Source: Flavobacterium sp. ASW18X
GTDB lineage: Bacteria; Bacteroidota; Bacteroidia; Flavobacteriales; Flavobacteriaceae
Assembly (NCBI RefSeq): GCF_005144745.1
Contig: NZ_SWKK01000004.1
Location: 372,001 to 436,000, forward strand
Length of the DNA: 64,000 nucleotides
Reading direction: 5' to 3'
In this document: positions 32,306 through 40,871 of the stretch, piece by piece
Position numbering within the stretch: position 1 is the stretch's first letter
Layout of the letters: each line of letters opens with the position of its first letter
Notes under the pieces: generated by a model
The model's database searches: none
Told to the model about the DNA's origin: nothing
The model's input: the letters and a program-made list of their open reading frames with translations, nothing else
Translations under genes and position numbers: made by a program

Positions 32306-32605
32306 ATGAAAGCAAAACAGATTTTCACTTATGTTCTGTTATTTACCTTATTTACTTTTAAGGTATCGTCTTTTCATGTGTTTTCACATACCGATAATGA
32401 AGATACGGAAATTGAAAACTGTTTGTTATGTGAGGTTGCCTTAACCGATCAACAGGAAGTTTTTTTTGTACCTTCTTCTTTAGAAATTGAAACGTTGGCG
32501 GTTTCAATTACATTCACTTCTTTGTCAATTAAACCGGCAAAAGCATTTAGTTCTTTTTACTTTTATAAGCATACCTCTCGCCCACCCCCTAAAAGCTTAG
32601 TTTAG
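32306..32605 (+). CDS. small exported His/Cys protein, candidate metal-binding accessory of the adjacent receptor
   Basis: This 99-residue protein has a signal peptide (about 1-22), then HVFSHTDNEDTEIENCLLCE, which combines an H-x4-H motif with CxxC, followed by a beta-rich part and a proline-rich end SRPPPKSL. The layout resembles the DUF2946-like small proteins found beside metal receptors in other bacteria. It is 38 bp upstream of a ZnuD-like receptor on the same strand and behind an operator-like palindrome. Metal binding is inferred from the motif and its neighbours. Confidence 0.6.
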   Translation: MKAKQIFTYVLLFTLFTFKVSSFHVFSHTDNEDTEIENCLLCEVALTDQQEVFFVPSSLEIETLAVSITFTSLSIKPAKAFSSFYFYKHTSRPPPKSLV

Positions 32606-32643
32606 GCAGATTTTACTTTAATTTTAATTCAACATTATTTTAG

Positions 32644-35043
32644 ATGAGAACACTTGTGTTCTTGGTATTCCTTTTAGGAATAGCAATCATTGGCTTAGGT
32701 CAACAGTGTAACGTTACCTTAAAGGGTACTGTAAAAGATTTTCATGATAATTCCTTTCTAGAGGGGGCTACCGTAGTAGTTGTCGCTACAAATCAATATG
32801 CGGTTACGGACCAAAACGGATATTACCAATTACAAAATTTGTGCCCTGGTAAAATTGAGGTAGAAGTGTCTCATATTTCTTGTAATACACGTATTGAAGA
32901 ACTAGAAATTACTGAAGATACTACCCAAAATTTTAGCTTAGAACATCATTTTGAAGCGCTAAAAGAGGTAAAAGTAATTGGTGATGCCGTGCACGATAAA
33001 ACCAATTCGAGCCAAGAGGCCTCTATTACTGCCGCAACATTGGATGAAAGCAGCGCTGGTAGTTTGGGTGATATTTTAAAAAACGTAAGCGGAATAACAA
33101 CATTAAACACTGGAGCTTCAATAGTAAAACCATCTATCCACGGATTAAACGGAAGCCGCGTACTTATTTTAAATGATGGTGTCCGTATGCAAGATATGGA
33201 ATGGGGAGATGAACATGCTCCTAACGTAGACCCCAACAGTATTGGCAATATACGCGTTATAAAAGGAGCTTCTGCTTTACAGTACGGAGGTGATGCCTTA
33301 GGAGGCGTAATTGTTATGGACCAGAATACTTTTTTTAATAGAGATACCCTTTATGGTAAAACCATAATAAATGGTATATCTAATGGCCGTGGGGGTAATA
33401 TAACTACCAAATTAACCAAGGTTTTTGATAATCATTGGCATATTAGCGCCAATGCTTCCTTTAAAAAATTGGGAGACCAAGAAGCACCAGATTATATACT
33501 AAGCAATACAGGTGTACAAGAAGCGGGATTCTCAATCAATGTGGGCAGACACGGTTATAAACAAGGTTTTAACGCCAAGTACGCATACTTTGATACAGAG
33601 ATTGGAATTCTTAGGGCATCTCATATTGGCAGTATTGGGGACTTAATTTTAGCTATAAATAACGATGTTCCTTTAGTCATAAATGATTTTACTCATGACA
33701 TCGATAACCCTAAGCAAAAAGTACAGCATCATCTTGCTAAATTAGAATACTACAGACGCTTTAAAAGCCTAGGAAAACTTAGCTTTCAGTATGATTTTCA
33801 GCAAAATAACCGCCAAGAGTTTGATGTAAGACGAGGCGAAAATGCAAATAGGGCTTCTGTAGATTTAGAATTGACTACACATACTGCAGGCCTACAAATG
33901 GAGTGGGTAGATTGGGGCAAGTTTGAGCTGCAAACGGGATTAATGGGCAGATACCAAGAAAACTTTCCAGACCCTAGCACGCAGGTGCGTCGTCTTATTC
34001 CGGACTATGACAAGTACGATGCTGGATTTTATAGTATTTTAACCTATAAAGCCAATGAAAAATGGACGCTAGACGCTGGTTTACGCTATGACTTTTCTCA
34101 TATAAACGCTCAAAAATTTTATATCACTACACGTTGGGAACAGTTGGGTTATGACCAAGAATTTGGTGATTGGGTAGTAGAAGATTTTGGAAACCAATTA
34201 TTGACAAATCCTACTTTTGATTTCCATAATATTTCTGCCACCGTAGGTGCTAAATTTTCTCCCTCTAATTTTGATAGTTTTAAAGTGAATTACGCTATGG
34301 CGCAACGCGCTCCTAACCCCTCTGAATTATTTAGTGAAGGCTTACACCATTCCGCTTCTAGAATAGAATTAGGAGATTTGCGTATTAATAGTGAAACTTC
34401 GCACAAGATAGCTATAGCTAAAGAACGAGACTACAATTTTTGGGGATATGCTTTGGAACCCTACTACAACTACATTCAGGATTTTATTTTACTAGAGCCA
34501 TCTGGTGTAGAATTTACTACGCGTGGCGCTTTCCCTGTTTGGTCTTACAGACAAACTAATTTACGTTTATTGGGCTTGGACGTTAGTGCCTATGCCAATT
34601 GGTCTAATTATTTTAAGACCAATCACATGTTCTCTATAGTAAAGGCTAAAGACTTAGAACAAAACGGACCTGTAGTTAATATTCCATCAGCAAGGACTAC
34701 AAATTCCATCACCTATAAAAATGCTAAATTAAATCAATTAGAGGTTGCACTAAGTAGCAATTATGTATTTAGACAAAACGAAACTCCAGAAAATCTATTT
34801 GTGTATTCGCCAAGAGAAGACCAACAGGTAGAAGTTAAAATTAATAATGCTCCAAATGCGTACCACCTACTTAATTTTAGCACCAAAATACAATTTTCTT
34901 TAAGTGAAAAAACGCAACTTACTACCTCATTAATGGTGAATAATGTACTTGACACTTCTTATAGAGACTACTTAAATAGGCAACGTTATTTTGCCGATGA
35001 CTTAGGACGAAATTTTATTTTACAATTAAAACTCAATTATTAA
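32644..35043 (+). CDS. TonB-dependent receptor, ZnuD-like (probable zinc or other metal uptake)
   Basis: This 799-residue receptor has a signal peptide (1-19), a carboxypeptidase-regulatory-like domain (about 24-100), a plug (about 110-225) and a barrel. The plug holds IHGLNGSRVLILNDGVRMQD and WGDEHAPNVDPN, then VIKGASALQYGGDALGGVIV. The H-G-L-x-G-x-R-V pattern and the D-E/D-H motif resemble ZnuD and related metal receptors. Histidine-rich loops occur in the barrel (LHHSASRIELG). It lacks the STN domain, so it is a transporter and not a surface-signalling receptor. It is in an operon with the His/Cys protein before it and the acidic lipoprotein 11 bp after it. Confidence 0.82.
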   Translation: MRTLVFLVFLLGIAIIGLGQQCNVTLKGTVKDFHDNSFLEGATVVVVATNQYAVTDQNGYYQLQNLCPGKIEVEVSHISCNTRIEELEITEDTTQNFSLEHHFEALKEVKVIGDAVHDKTNSSQEASITAATLDESSAGSLGDILKNVSGITTLNTGASIVKPSIHGLNGSRVLILNDGVRMQDMEWGDEHAPNVDPNSIGNIRVIKGASALQYGGDALGGVIVMDQNTFFNRDTLYGKTIINGISNGRGGNITTKLTKVFDNHWHISANASFKKLGDQEAPDYILSNTGVQEAGFSINVGRHGYKQGFNAKYAYFDTEIGILRASHIGSIGDLILAINNDVPLVINDFTHDIDNPKQKVQHHLAKLEYYRRFKSLGKLSFQYDFQQNNRQEFDVRRGENANRASVDLELTTHTAGLQMEWVDWGKFELQTGLMGRYQENFPDPSTQVRRLIPDYDKYDAGFYSILTYKANEKWTLDAGLRYDFSHINAQKFYITTRWEQLGYDQEFGDWVVEDFGNQLLTNPTFDFHNISATVGAKFSPSNFDSFKVNYAMAQRAPNPSELFSEGLHHSASRIELGDLRINSETSHKIAIAKERDYNFWGYALEPYYNYIQDFILLEPSGVEFTTRGAFPVWSYRQTNLRLLGLDVSAYANWSNYFKTNHMFSIVKAKDLEQNGPVVNIPSARTTNSITYKNAKLNQLEVALSSNYVFRQNETPENLFVYSPREDQQVEVKINNAPNAYHLLNFSTKIQFSLSEKTQLTTSLMVNNVLDTSYRDYLNRQRYFADDLGRNFILQLKLNY

Positions 35044-35054
35044 TAACTACTATT

Positions 35055-35612
35055 ATGAAAGCAATTAAATTTTTATCAATCTTAGCAACCACTGCAGTTC
35101 TATTTTCTTGTTCTGATGATGACGATGCAGACACTCCAGAATTAATTAACGATGAGGAAACCATTACTACAATGAATATTACCTTAACGCCACAAGGTGG
35201 GGGTGATGTTGTGGAATTCACCTATGTAGATTTAGATGGTGATGGGCCAAATGCTCCAGAAGTGAGCGCACCAGACTTGGCTGGAGGCATCACCTATGTA
35301 GGCAGTATAGAATTACTAAATGAATCTGAGGAAGACCCAGAAGACATTACGGAAGAAATTATGGAAGAAGATGAAGAACACCAATTAATCTTTGAAACCA
35401 CAGGTTCTTTAAATTCAGTTGTGGTAACAGATGTAGATGGTAATAATAATCCTGTAGGTTTAGCATTTACCTTAGAAACACTTACCGCGGGAGCAGCGAG
35501 TTTAACGGTGTACTTAAAGCACGAACCTATTAAGCCAAACGATGGTACTTTTGAAGGTTCTGGAGGTGAAAGTGAATTTGAGGCAACATTTCCATTTAAT
35601 ATTACCCAATAA
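35055..35612 (+). CDS. acidic surface lipoprotein associated with the metal receptor
   Basis: This 185-residue protein has a signal peptide with lipobox LFSCSDDDD (Cys19); the run of acidic residues after Cys is the type that directs lipoproteins to the outer surface in Bacteroidota. The body is strongly acidic, with a segment rich in Glu/Asp (about 94-115) that ends at EEHQL, and is beta-rich. Database homologues are often called 'type 1 periplasmic binding fold superfamily protein', but I see no such fold. Its place in the receptor operon suggests a metal-capturing surface protein; this is an inference. Confidence 0.65.
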   Translation: MKAIKFLSILATTAVLFSCSDDDDADTPELINDEETITTMNITLTPQGGGDVVEFTYVDLDGDGPNAPEVSAPDLAGGITYVGSIELLNESEEDPEDITEEIMEEDEEHQLIFETTGSLNSVVVTDVDGNNNPVGLAFTLETLTAGAASLTVYLKHEPIKPNDGTFEGSGGESEFEATFPFNITQ

Positions 35613-35618
35613 AAAGAT

Positions 35619-35642
35619 AAAGGCCGCTTTTAGCGGCCTTTT
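35619..35642 (+). terminator. intrinsic terminator of the metal-uptake operon
   Basis: AAAGGCCGC and GCGGCCTTT form a 9-bp perfect stem with a 5-nt loop, followed by TTTTCT. It lies 6 bp past the lipoprotein stop and 6 bp before the convergent gene's stop. Confidence 0.88.
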
Positions 35643-35648
35643 CTAATT

Positions 35649-35948
35649 TTAAACGTCTATTATTTTACCAACTTTTTTACCAGAGAATACATAGGTGTAC
35701 AACCACATTATTGTAAAGGTGGGTATTACATCTAAACCAGGAACTAACTCTTCTATAAAGGTTACCACCCCTGCAGCTTTACCCATTTTGCCTTGGTACA
35801 TACGGGTCATTAACCAACCTGCAACTGGTGCCCATACCAAATCTAACATATCTCCTAAGCCAGGAAATAAAAGGGAAGACATCCCCACTAAATCTAATAA
35901 GAGTCCTAGAATAAGATATTTTATTTTTTTGTCTTTCTTCTTTGTCAT
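35649..35948 (-). CDS. small membrane protein of unknown function, 99 residues
   Basis: It has a basic N-terminus (MTKKKDKKIKY), two or three hydrophobic segments (about 11-30, 36-50, 70-90) and a basic C-terminus. The order LLFPGLGDMLDLVWAPVAGW and later LVPGLDVIPTFTIMWLYTYVF shows two related glycine/proline-containing motifs, perhaps an internal repeat. It is conserved in flavobacteria as a hypothetical protein, as far as I recall. It is next to folE on the same strand (44 bp gap). No function is suggested. Confidence 0.68.
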   Translation of the reverse strand: MTKKKDKKIKYLILGLLLDLVGMSSLLFPGLGDMLDLVWAPVAGWLMTRMYQGKMGKAAGVVTFIEELVPGLDVIPTFTIMWLYTYVFSGKKVGKIIDV

Positions 35949-35992
35949 GTTTGTAATTTACTTAAAAAGTTACAATTATCAAGCCAAAAAAT

Positions 35993-36592
35993 TTAAGACA
36001 AATCGGCACTAATCAGTTTTAAAAATTCGTTTCTAGTTTCAATTTTTTCAAATTGTCCCCTAAATCCAGAAGTGGTGGTCACCGAATTTTGTTTTTGTAC
36101 GCCACGCATCATCATACACATGTGGCTAGCCTCTATAACTACCGCTACGCCTTTTGGTTTTAGCGTATTATTCAAGCATTCTAAAATATCATGTGTAAGT
36201 CGTTCTTGTACTTGTAATCTTCTGGCAAATACATCTACTACACGTGGTATTTTGCTTAGTCCTACAATATGTCCATTGGGTATATAAGCCACGTGGGCTT
36301 TTCCAAAAAAAGGCAGCATATGGTGCTCACACAAAGAATATAACTCTATGTCTTTAATAATCACCATGTCATCATAATCCTCTTTAAACATCGCCCCTTT
36401 CAAGATTTTTTCTGCATCTTGCTTATAACCTTGTGTTAAAAAAAGCATTGCTTTAGCAGCACGTTCTGGAGTTTTCACTAAACCTTCTCTAGCTACGTCC
36501 TCTCCTATTTCATCAATAATTTTAGCATAACGCTCTTTAACTTCATTGGTAACGCTAATGTTATATTCTTCTAAATTCTGATATGGTGCCAT
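35993..36592 (-). CDS. folE: GTP cyclohydrolase I
   Basis: This 199-residue protein has the zinc-binding [20 protein letters not shown] near residue 103 and the second ligand region [20 protein letters not shown] near 153. The substrate motif [20 protein letters not shown] lies between them. It converts GTP to dihydroneopterin triphosphate, the first step of folate synthesis. Length is typical. It starts 1 nt after the msrA stop, so the two are co-transcribed from the promoter upstream of msrA. Confidence 0.95.
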   Translation of the reverse strand: MAPYQNLEEYNISVTNEVKERYAKIIDEIGEDVAREGLVKTPERAAKAMLFLTQGYKQDAEKILKGAMFKEDYDDMVIIKDIELYSLCEHHMLPFFGKAHVAYIPNGHIVGLSKIPRVVDVFARRLQVQERLTHDILECLNNTLKPKGVAVVIEASHMCMMMRGVQKQNSVTTTSGFRGQFEKIETRNEFLKLISADLS

Positions 36593-36593
36593 A

Positions 36594-37157
36594 TTATTTA
36601 TATTCTTCTTTTAATTGCTCCGCAAAGTGCGAATATAGCTTTTTGATTTTTGGGTCGATAATAACTCTACAATACGGTTGCATTCCATTTTCATTATAAT
36701 AATTGTGATGGTCTTCTTCTGCTAGATAAAAAGGAGCTTCTGGTGATATCGCTGTAACAATGGGGTTTTCGAATATTTTAGCAGCATCCAATTCCTTTAT
36801 AAATGCTTCTGCAATGGCTTTTTGTGCCATATTGGTATAAAATATCTCACTCCTATATTGTGTGCCCACATCATTACCTTGTCGGTTTAATGTAGTTGGG
36901 TCATGCGTAGCAAAAAAAACTTCCAACAGTTCAGAATAGGTTATTATATCTGGATTAAAAGTAACTTTTATAGCCTCTGCATGCCCTGTTCTACCGGTAC
37001 AAACCTCTCTATAGGGAGGATTTTTTATATGCCCCCCAGTATAACCCGATACCACATGCTTAACTCCCTTTAAGCGCTGAAAAACCGCTTCTGTACACCA
37101 AAAACATCCATTCGCTAAAATGGCAATTTCTGTATTCTCAATATTTTGTTTATTCAT
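36594..37157 (-). CDS. msrA: peptide-methionine (S)-S-oxide reductase MsrA
   Basis: This 187-residue protein has the catalytic [11 protein letters not shown] motif (nucleophile Cys19) followed by [12 protein letters not shown] and the substrate motif [14 protein letters not shown]. It reduces S-form methionine sulfoxide in damaged proteins or as free amino acid. There is no signal peptide, so it is cytoplasmic. It is the first gene of an msrA-folE operon. A perfect -7 box lies 18 nt upstream of its ATG. Confidence 0.94.
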   Translation of the reverse strand: MNKQNIENTEIAILANGCFWCTEAVFQRLKGVKHVVSGYTGGHIKNPPYREVCTGRTGHAEAIKVTFNPDIITYSELLEVFFATHDPTTLNRQGNDVGTQYRSEIFYTNMAQKAIAEAFIKELDAAKIFENPIVTAISPEAPFYLAEEDHHNYYNENGMQPYCRVIIDPKIKKLYSHFAEQLKEEYK

Positions 37158-37174
37158 TACAAAATTTTATTAAA

Positions 37175-37182
37175 CAAAAATA
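37175..37182 (-). promoter_or_regulatory. -7 promoter element (TATTTTTG) of msrA-folE
   Basis: This is a perfect TAnnTTTG on the minus strand 18 nt before the msrA ATG; the predicted leader is about 10 nt. The surrounding DNA is extremely A/T rich, so chance occurrence is possible. Confidence 0.4.
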
Positions 37183-37298
37183 CTAATTATAAAATCAGTC
37201 TAAACATTAAATATATAAATCTTATAAATGCCTTCATCTTTAACATTTATAGTCTTGTTAATATCAAGATGCTTACATTTACAGTAATTCTGTTTTAG

Positions 37299-37958
37299 AT
37301 GATAAAAGCAAATAATTTAAAGAAAACATACGGCGATTTAGAAGTTTTAAAAGGAGTTGACTTGCACATACAAAAGCAAGAAATTGTTTCTATTGTTGGT
37401 GCTTCTGGAGCTGGTAAAACCACGCTATTGCAATTGTTAGGTACTCTGGATGTTCCCAGTAACATTACGGAAAGTAGTTTGGAAATAAATGGTGTAAATG
37501 TAAATGGATTAAACGATAAAAATTTAGCTAAGTTTAGAAATGAACATATAGGATTCATATTTCAATTTCATCAATTATTACCAGAATTTACTGCCTTAGA
37601 AAACGTTTGCATTCCCGCATTCATCAAAAAAACCCATAAAAAAGAAGCAGAAAAAAAAGCTAAAGAACTTTTAGATTTTTTAGGACTTAGCCATAGGTTT
37701 GAACACAAACCCAATGCCTTATCTGGTGGAGAACAACAACGTGTAGCAGTAGCCCGCTCTTTAATAAACAGTCCTTCTGTTGTGTTTGCTGATGAACCTA
37801 GTGGTAATTTAGATTCAGAAAGTGCAGAAAATCTACATCAATTATTTTTTAAACTTAGAGAAGAATTTGAACAAACCTTTGTGTTGGTTACGCATAACAA
37901 AGATTTAGCCGCAATGGCAGACCGCTGTTTAACTATGGTAGATGGGCGTATGGTATGA
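37299..37958 (+). CDS. ABC transporter ATP-binding protein, LolD/MacB-like
   Basis: This 219-residue ATPase has Walker [11 protein letters not shown] near 34, Q-loop [16 protein letters not shown], signature [13 protein letters not shown] near 143 and Walker [13 protein letters not shown] near 163. It belongs to the LolD/MacB/FtsE group. No cognate permease is adjacent, so its partner (perhaps LolCE-type lipoprotein release) must be encoded elsewhere. It overlaps the CPBP protease gene by ATGA, and that gene overlaps TIGR02757 the same way, so all three are translationally coupled. Confidence 0.9.
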   Translation: MIKANNLKKTYGDLEVLKGVDLHIQKQEIVSIVGASGAGKTTLLQLLGTLDVPSNITESSLEINGVNVNGLNDKNLAKFRNEHIGFIFQFHQLLPEFTALENVCIPAFIKKTHKKEAEKKAKELLDFLGLSHRFEHKPNALSGGEQQRVAVARSLINSPSVVFADEPSGNLDSESAENLHQLFFKLREEFEQTFVLVTHNKDLAAMADRCLTMVDGRMV

Positions 37959-38512
37959 TGTTATTAAAAAAAGTATGGTATTTTTTTATAAATCCTTGCT
38001 ATTTGCCATTACGGATTAGTACTTCTTTTAAAAAACGTATCCTTTATAGTCTACTAGGTTGGCAATTATTGTTTGCGATAAGTATTGGTATGTTTGCAGG
38101 GGTATTACAAAAATTACTGGCATTAGACTTTGGAGAACACTCAGTAACAAAGCTCTTAGAAGAATATTCTGGCTTACAATTATTACTTTTTGCAGTGGTT
38201 TTAGCTCCTATTCTAGAAGAAGTAATTTTTAGGGGACCTTTATACTTTTTTAGAAAATGGAGCAGATTTAAATATGTATTCTACCTTTTGTCCTTTCTAT
38301 TTGGCATCATGCACATGTTTAACTATCAGAACTATGACGATGCTCTGTGGTTTGCACCATTATTAGTGGCACCCCAATTGGTCACTGGAATCTTTTTAGG
38401 ATATGCACGGATTAAACTCGGTCTTTTGTATTCTATAGCATTGCATGCTTTATTTAATGGTATTTTGGTGGGACCATTTCTTTTTATAAAATTAATTCAG
38501 GGTTTAGCATGA
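37955..38512 (+). CDS. CPBP-family intramembrane metalloprotease
   Basis: This 185-residue multi-pass membrane protein has the CPBP/Abi motifs: [12 protein letters not shown] near 87, a His in FGIMHMFNY near 111 and a last His in IALHALFNG near 164. These form the likely metal site of a Rce1-like protease. Such proteins process prenylated or peptide substrates in some organisms; the substrate here is unknown. Start and stop both overlap neighbours by ATGA, giving a three-gene operon with the ABC ATPase and TIGR02757 protein. Confidence 0.87.
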   Translation: MMLLKKVWYFFINPCYLPLRISTSFKKRILYSLLGWQLLFAISIGMFAGVLQKLLALDFGEHSVTKLLEEYSGLQLLLFAVVLAPILEEVIFRGPLYFFRKWSRFKYVFYLLSFLFGIMHMFNYQNYDDALWFAPLLVAPQLVTGIFLGYARIKLGLLYSIALHALFNGILVGPFLFIKLIQGLA

Positions 38513-39270
38513 CAAAAACCGAGTTAAAATCATTTTTAGATGAGAAAGCTGCTTTTTATGAGAATCCAGAGTTTCTAGAAACCGACCCTATACAGATTCC
38601 GCACACCTTTACGCGTAAAGAAGATATAGAAATCAGCGGGTTTTTAACAGCTACCATTGCTTGGGGTAATCGAAAAAGTATCATCAACAACGCGCAAAAA
38701 ATGATGCGCTTTTTAGATCAAGCACCGTATGATTTTGTTATGAATCATAAAGATAAAGACCTATTAGCCTTACAGTCTTTTGTTCATCGCACTTTTAATG
38801 GAGATGATTTTAGTTTTTTTATTAAAGGATTACATCATATATACAAGGAATATGGTGGTTTAGAGAATGTATTTAAATCTCATCAATCTAAAACAAGTTT
38901 ACAACCTGCCATTAGCCAGCTAAAACTTTTGTTTTTTGAGCCAGAACATTTATCTAGAACCCAAAAACATGTTAGCGACCCGGCCAAGGGTTCTGCCGCC
39001 AAACGTATTAATATGTTTTTACGTTGGATGATTAGGCCCAATACTAAAGGAGTGGATTTTGGACTTTGGGATATTCCTACCGCTAAACTTTCTTGCCCAT
39101 TAGATGTGCATTCTGGAAATGTAGCTAGAAAATTAAAACTCTTAAAACGAAAACAAAACGACGCTAAGGCGTTACAAGAGTTAGATACATCCCTACAAAA
39201 ATTAGACCCAATAGACCCAGTAAAGTACGATTTTTCTCTCTTTGGACTTGGTGTTTTTGAATCATTCTAA
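38509..39270 (+). CDS. TIGR02757 (DUF2400) family protein
   Basis: This 253-residue soluble protein has the family segments DPIQIPHTFTRKEDIEISGF and TIAWGNRKSIINNA, then RWMIRP followed by GVDFGLW. The late DPIDPVKYDFSLFGLG resembles the helix-hairpin-helix DNA glycosylase fold. The family is widespread in Bacteroidota, and its function has not been established as far as I know. It is translationally coupled to the CPBP protease gene. Confidence 0.85.
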   Translation: MTKTELKSFLDEKAAFYENPEFLETDPIQIPHTFTRKEDIEISGFLTATIAWGNRKSIINNAQKMMRFLDQAPYDFVMNHKDKDLLALQSFVHRTFNGDDFSFFIKGLHHIYKEYGGLENVFKSHQSKTSLQPAISQLKLLFFEPEHLSRTQKHVSDPAKGSAAKRINMFLRWMIRPNTKGVDFGLWDIPTAKLSCPLDVHSGNVARKLKLLKRKQNDAKALQELDTSLQKLDPIDPVKYDFSLFGLGVFESF

Positions 39271-39302
39271 ATAGTAACGTAACCGTAATATTCTAAACCT
39301 TC

Positions 39303-39332
39303 TCTTAATCCAAAGAAAATATGGGATTAAGA
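39303..39332. promoter_or_regulatory. inverted repeat upstream of the PhoX-like gene
   Basis: TCTTAATCC (39303-39311) and GGATTAAGA (39324-39332) are perfect 9-bp inverted arms separated by 12 bp. There is no T run, so it is unlikely to be a terminator. It is 59 bp before the ATG of the PhoX-like gene and could be an operator, perhaps for phosphate control; that is inference. Confidence 0.4.
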
Positions 39333-39390
39333 AACGCTTAATAATGTGGCGATACTTTTAAGAAAATTTTAAAAAGCAAACCACATTTAA

Positions 39391-40863
39391 ATGAGAACAC
39401 TTAAAAACACATTAATTCTTGCGGGCATTGCGGCCTTTGCGTCTTGTGATAGATTAGACGATTTTGTAGGCGGTGGAGACAATGAAGGAGAGGAGCCAAA
39501 GGGGATTACTTTAGCTAACCACTCTAACACCGCTGCTTATTTTAAAACCATGCCTGGTTTTGAAAACGTAGAAATTTATTCTTTATTAAGTTCTGGAGAT
39601 CAATTGCCAGACTCTCCCAATTTTGTGTACGGATCTATGGCAGATGGTGCAGGTCTTATCGCAGAAGAGGATGGTACTTTTACTTTAATTAACAATATAG
39701 AAGCAGACTATTCTATAGCCAGAATTACACTAGACGAAACCTTTAAGCCAGTTAAAGGAGAATACATTCTTAATGCAGAGGCTACGGCTTACACTGCTCA
39801 ATGTTCTGGTTCTTTAATTACGCCAGAAGAACACGGTTTTGGTCCTATCTACCTTTCTGGTGGGGAATGGGGTGGTTCTTCTAAAGGTGTTTTTGCAACT
39901 GACCCTTATAAAAGTACTACTAACGCAGGAGTAGCTTCTTTACTACCAAATTTTGGACAGTGGTCTACAGAGAATGCTGTTGTTATAGGTAAAGATGCTT
40001 TCCCTGGTAAAACAGTGGCTTTTATAGGTGATGACCATTCTGATAACGAAGTTCCTTCTGGACAATTAGGTATGTATGTGGGTGACCATGGCGATTTAAA
40101 CGGTGGTAAACTATATACATTAAAAGTAATGACAGAAGGCATCAACTACGAAATGGATATGGTAGAGGGCGAAACTTACGAAGCTGAGTTTATAGAAATG
40201 GAAGAAAGAACTATTGACCTTTTAGATGCTGAGGCTAAAGAAAAAGGAGCTATGGGCTTTTCTAGATTAGAAGATATAGACTGGAGAAGAGGTATTGGCG
40301 CTAACCAAAGAGAAATCTATTTTGCTGTTACAGGTAGAAAAAAAGATGGTTTAGTTGGTAAAGGAACCCTTTACGGTAGAGTTTACAAAGTTGTTTTAAG
40401 TGAAGACGACCCAACTAAAGCTACTATTTCTTGTGTATTAGATGGTGACAAATTAGATGGTAAGGCTAAAGAATTCCATAGCCCAGATAACATTGTCGTT
40501 ACTAAAAACTATGCTTACATACAAGAAGATCCAAATGGTTATCCTGATACTGATGACAAAGCACACTATGCACGTTTATATCAGTATAACTTAAATACTG
40601 GAGAAATAAAAACAGTACTAGAGTGTGACCAAGTAGCAGCTGCTGCCAACGGTGTTGGTGTAGAAAATAGAACTTGGGAAATTACAGGTATGATAGACAT
40701 TTCTGAAACAATAGGAATGGATGATACGTTTATCATGATCACTCAAAATCACGGTTGGGAGCCAACAGACGGTTCTGCTTTCACAGATCCTATGGCAAGT
40801 ACTGACCCTAACTCAAGAAAAGAAGGAAGCCAAATGTTCGTAGTGAAGGGATTGGCTAACTAA
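39391..40863 (+). CDS. PhoX/DUF839-like lipoprotein (putative alkaline phosphatase or related beta-propeller)
   Basis: This 490-residue protein has a signal peptide with lipobox FASCDRL (Cys20). The body matches PhoX by pattern: CSGSLITPEEHGFGPIYLSG near 132, FSRLEDIDW near 290, EIYFAVTG near 308 and FHSPDNIVVTKN near 366, followed by YIQEDPNGYPD. PhoX enzymes are calcium/iron-dependent phosphatases of marine bacteria. The usual E-E of the 'L(T/S)GEE' motif reads GGEW here, so activity is less certain. It is followed 8 bp later by a cytochrome c peroxidase gene, so both are probably regulated together. Confidence 0.68.
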   Translation: MRTLKNTLILAGIAAFASCDRLDDFVGGGDNEGEEPKGITLANHSNTAAYFKTMPGFENVEIYSLLSSGDQLPDSPNFVYGSMADGAGLIAEEDGTFTLINNIEADYSIARITLDETFKPVKGEYILNAEATAYTAQCSGSLITPEEHGFGPIYLSGGEWGGSSKGVFATDPYKSTTNAGVASLLPNFGQWSTENAVVIGKDAFPGKTVAFIGDDHSDNEVPSGQLGMYVGDHGDLNGGKLYTLKVMTEGINYEMDMVEGETYEAEFIEMEERTIDLLDAEAKEKGAMGFSRLEDIDWRRGIGANQREIYFAVTGRKKDGLVGKGTLYGRVYKVVLSEDDPTKATISCVLDGDKLDGKAKEFHSPDNIVVTKNYAYIQEDPNGYPDTDDKAHYARLYQYNLNTGEIKTVLECDQVAAAANGVGVENRTWEITGMIDISETIGMDDTFIMITQNHGWEPTDGSAFTDPMASTDPNSRKEGSQMFVVKGLAN

Positions 40864-40871
40864 TTAGTACT

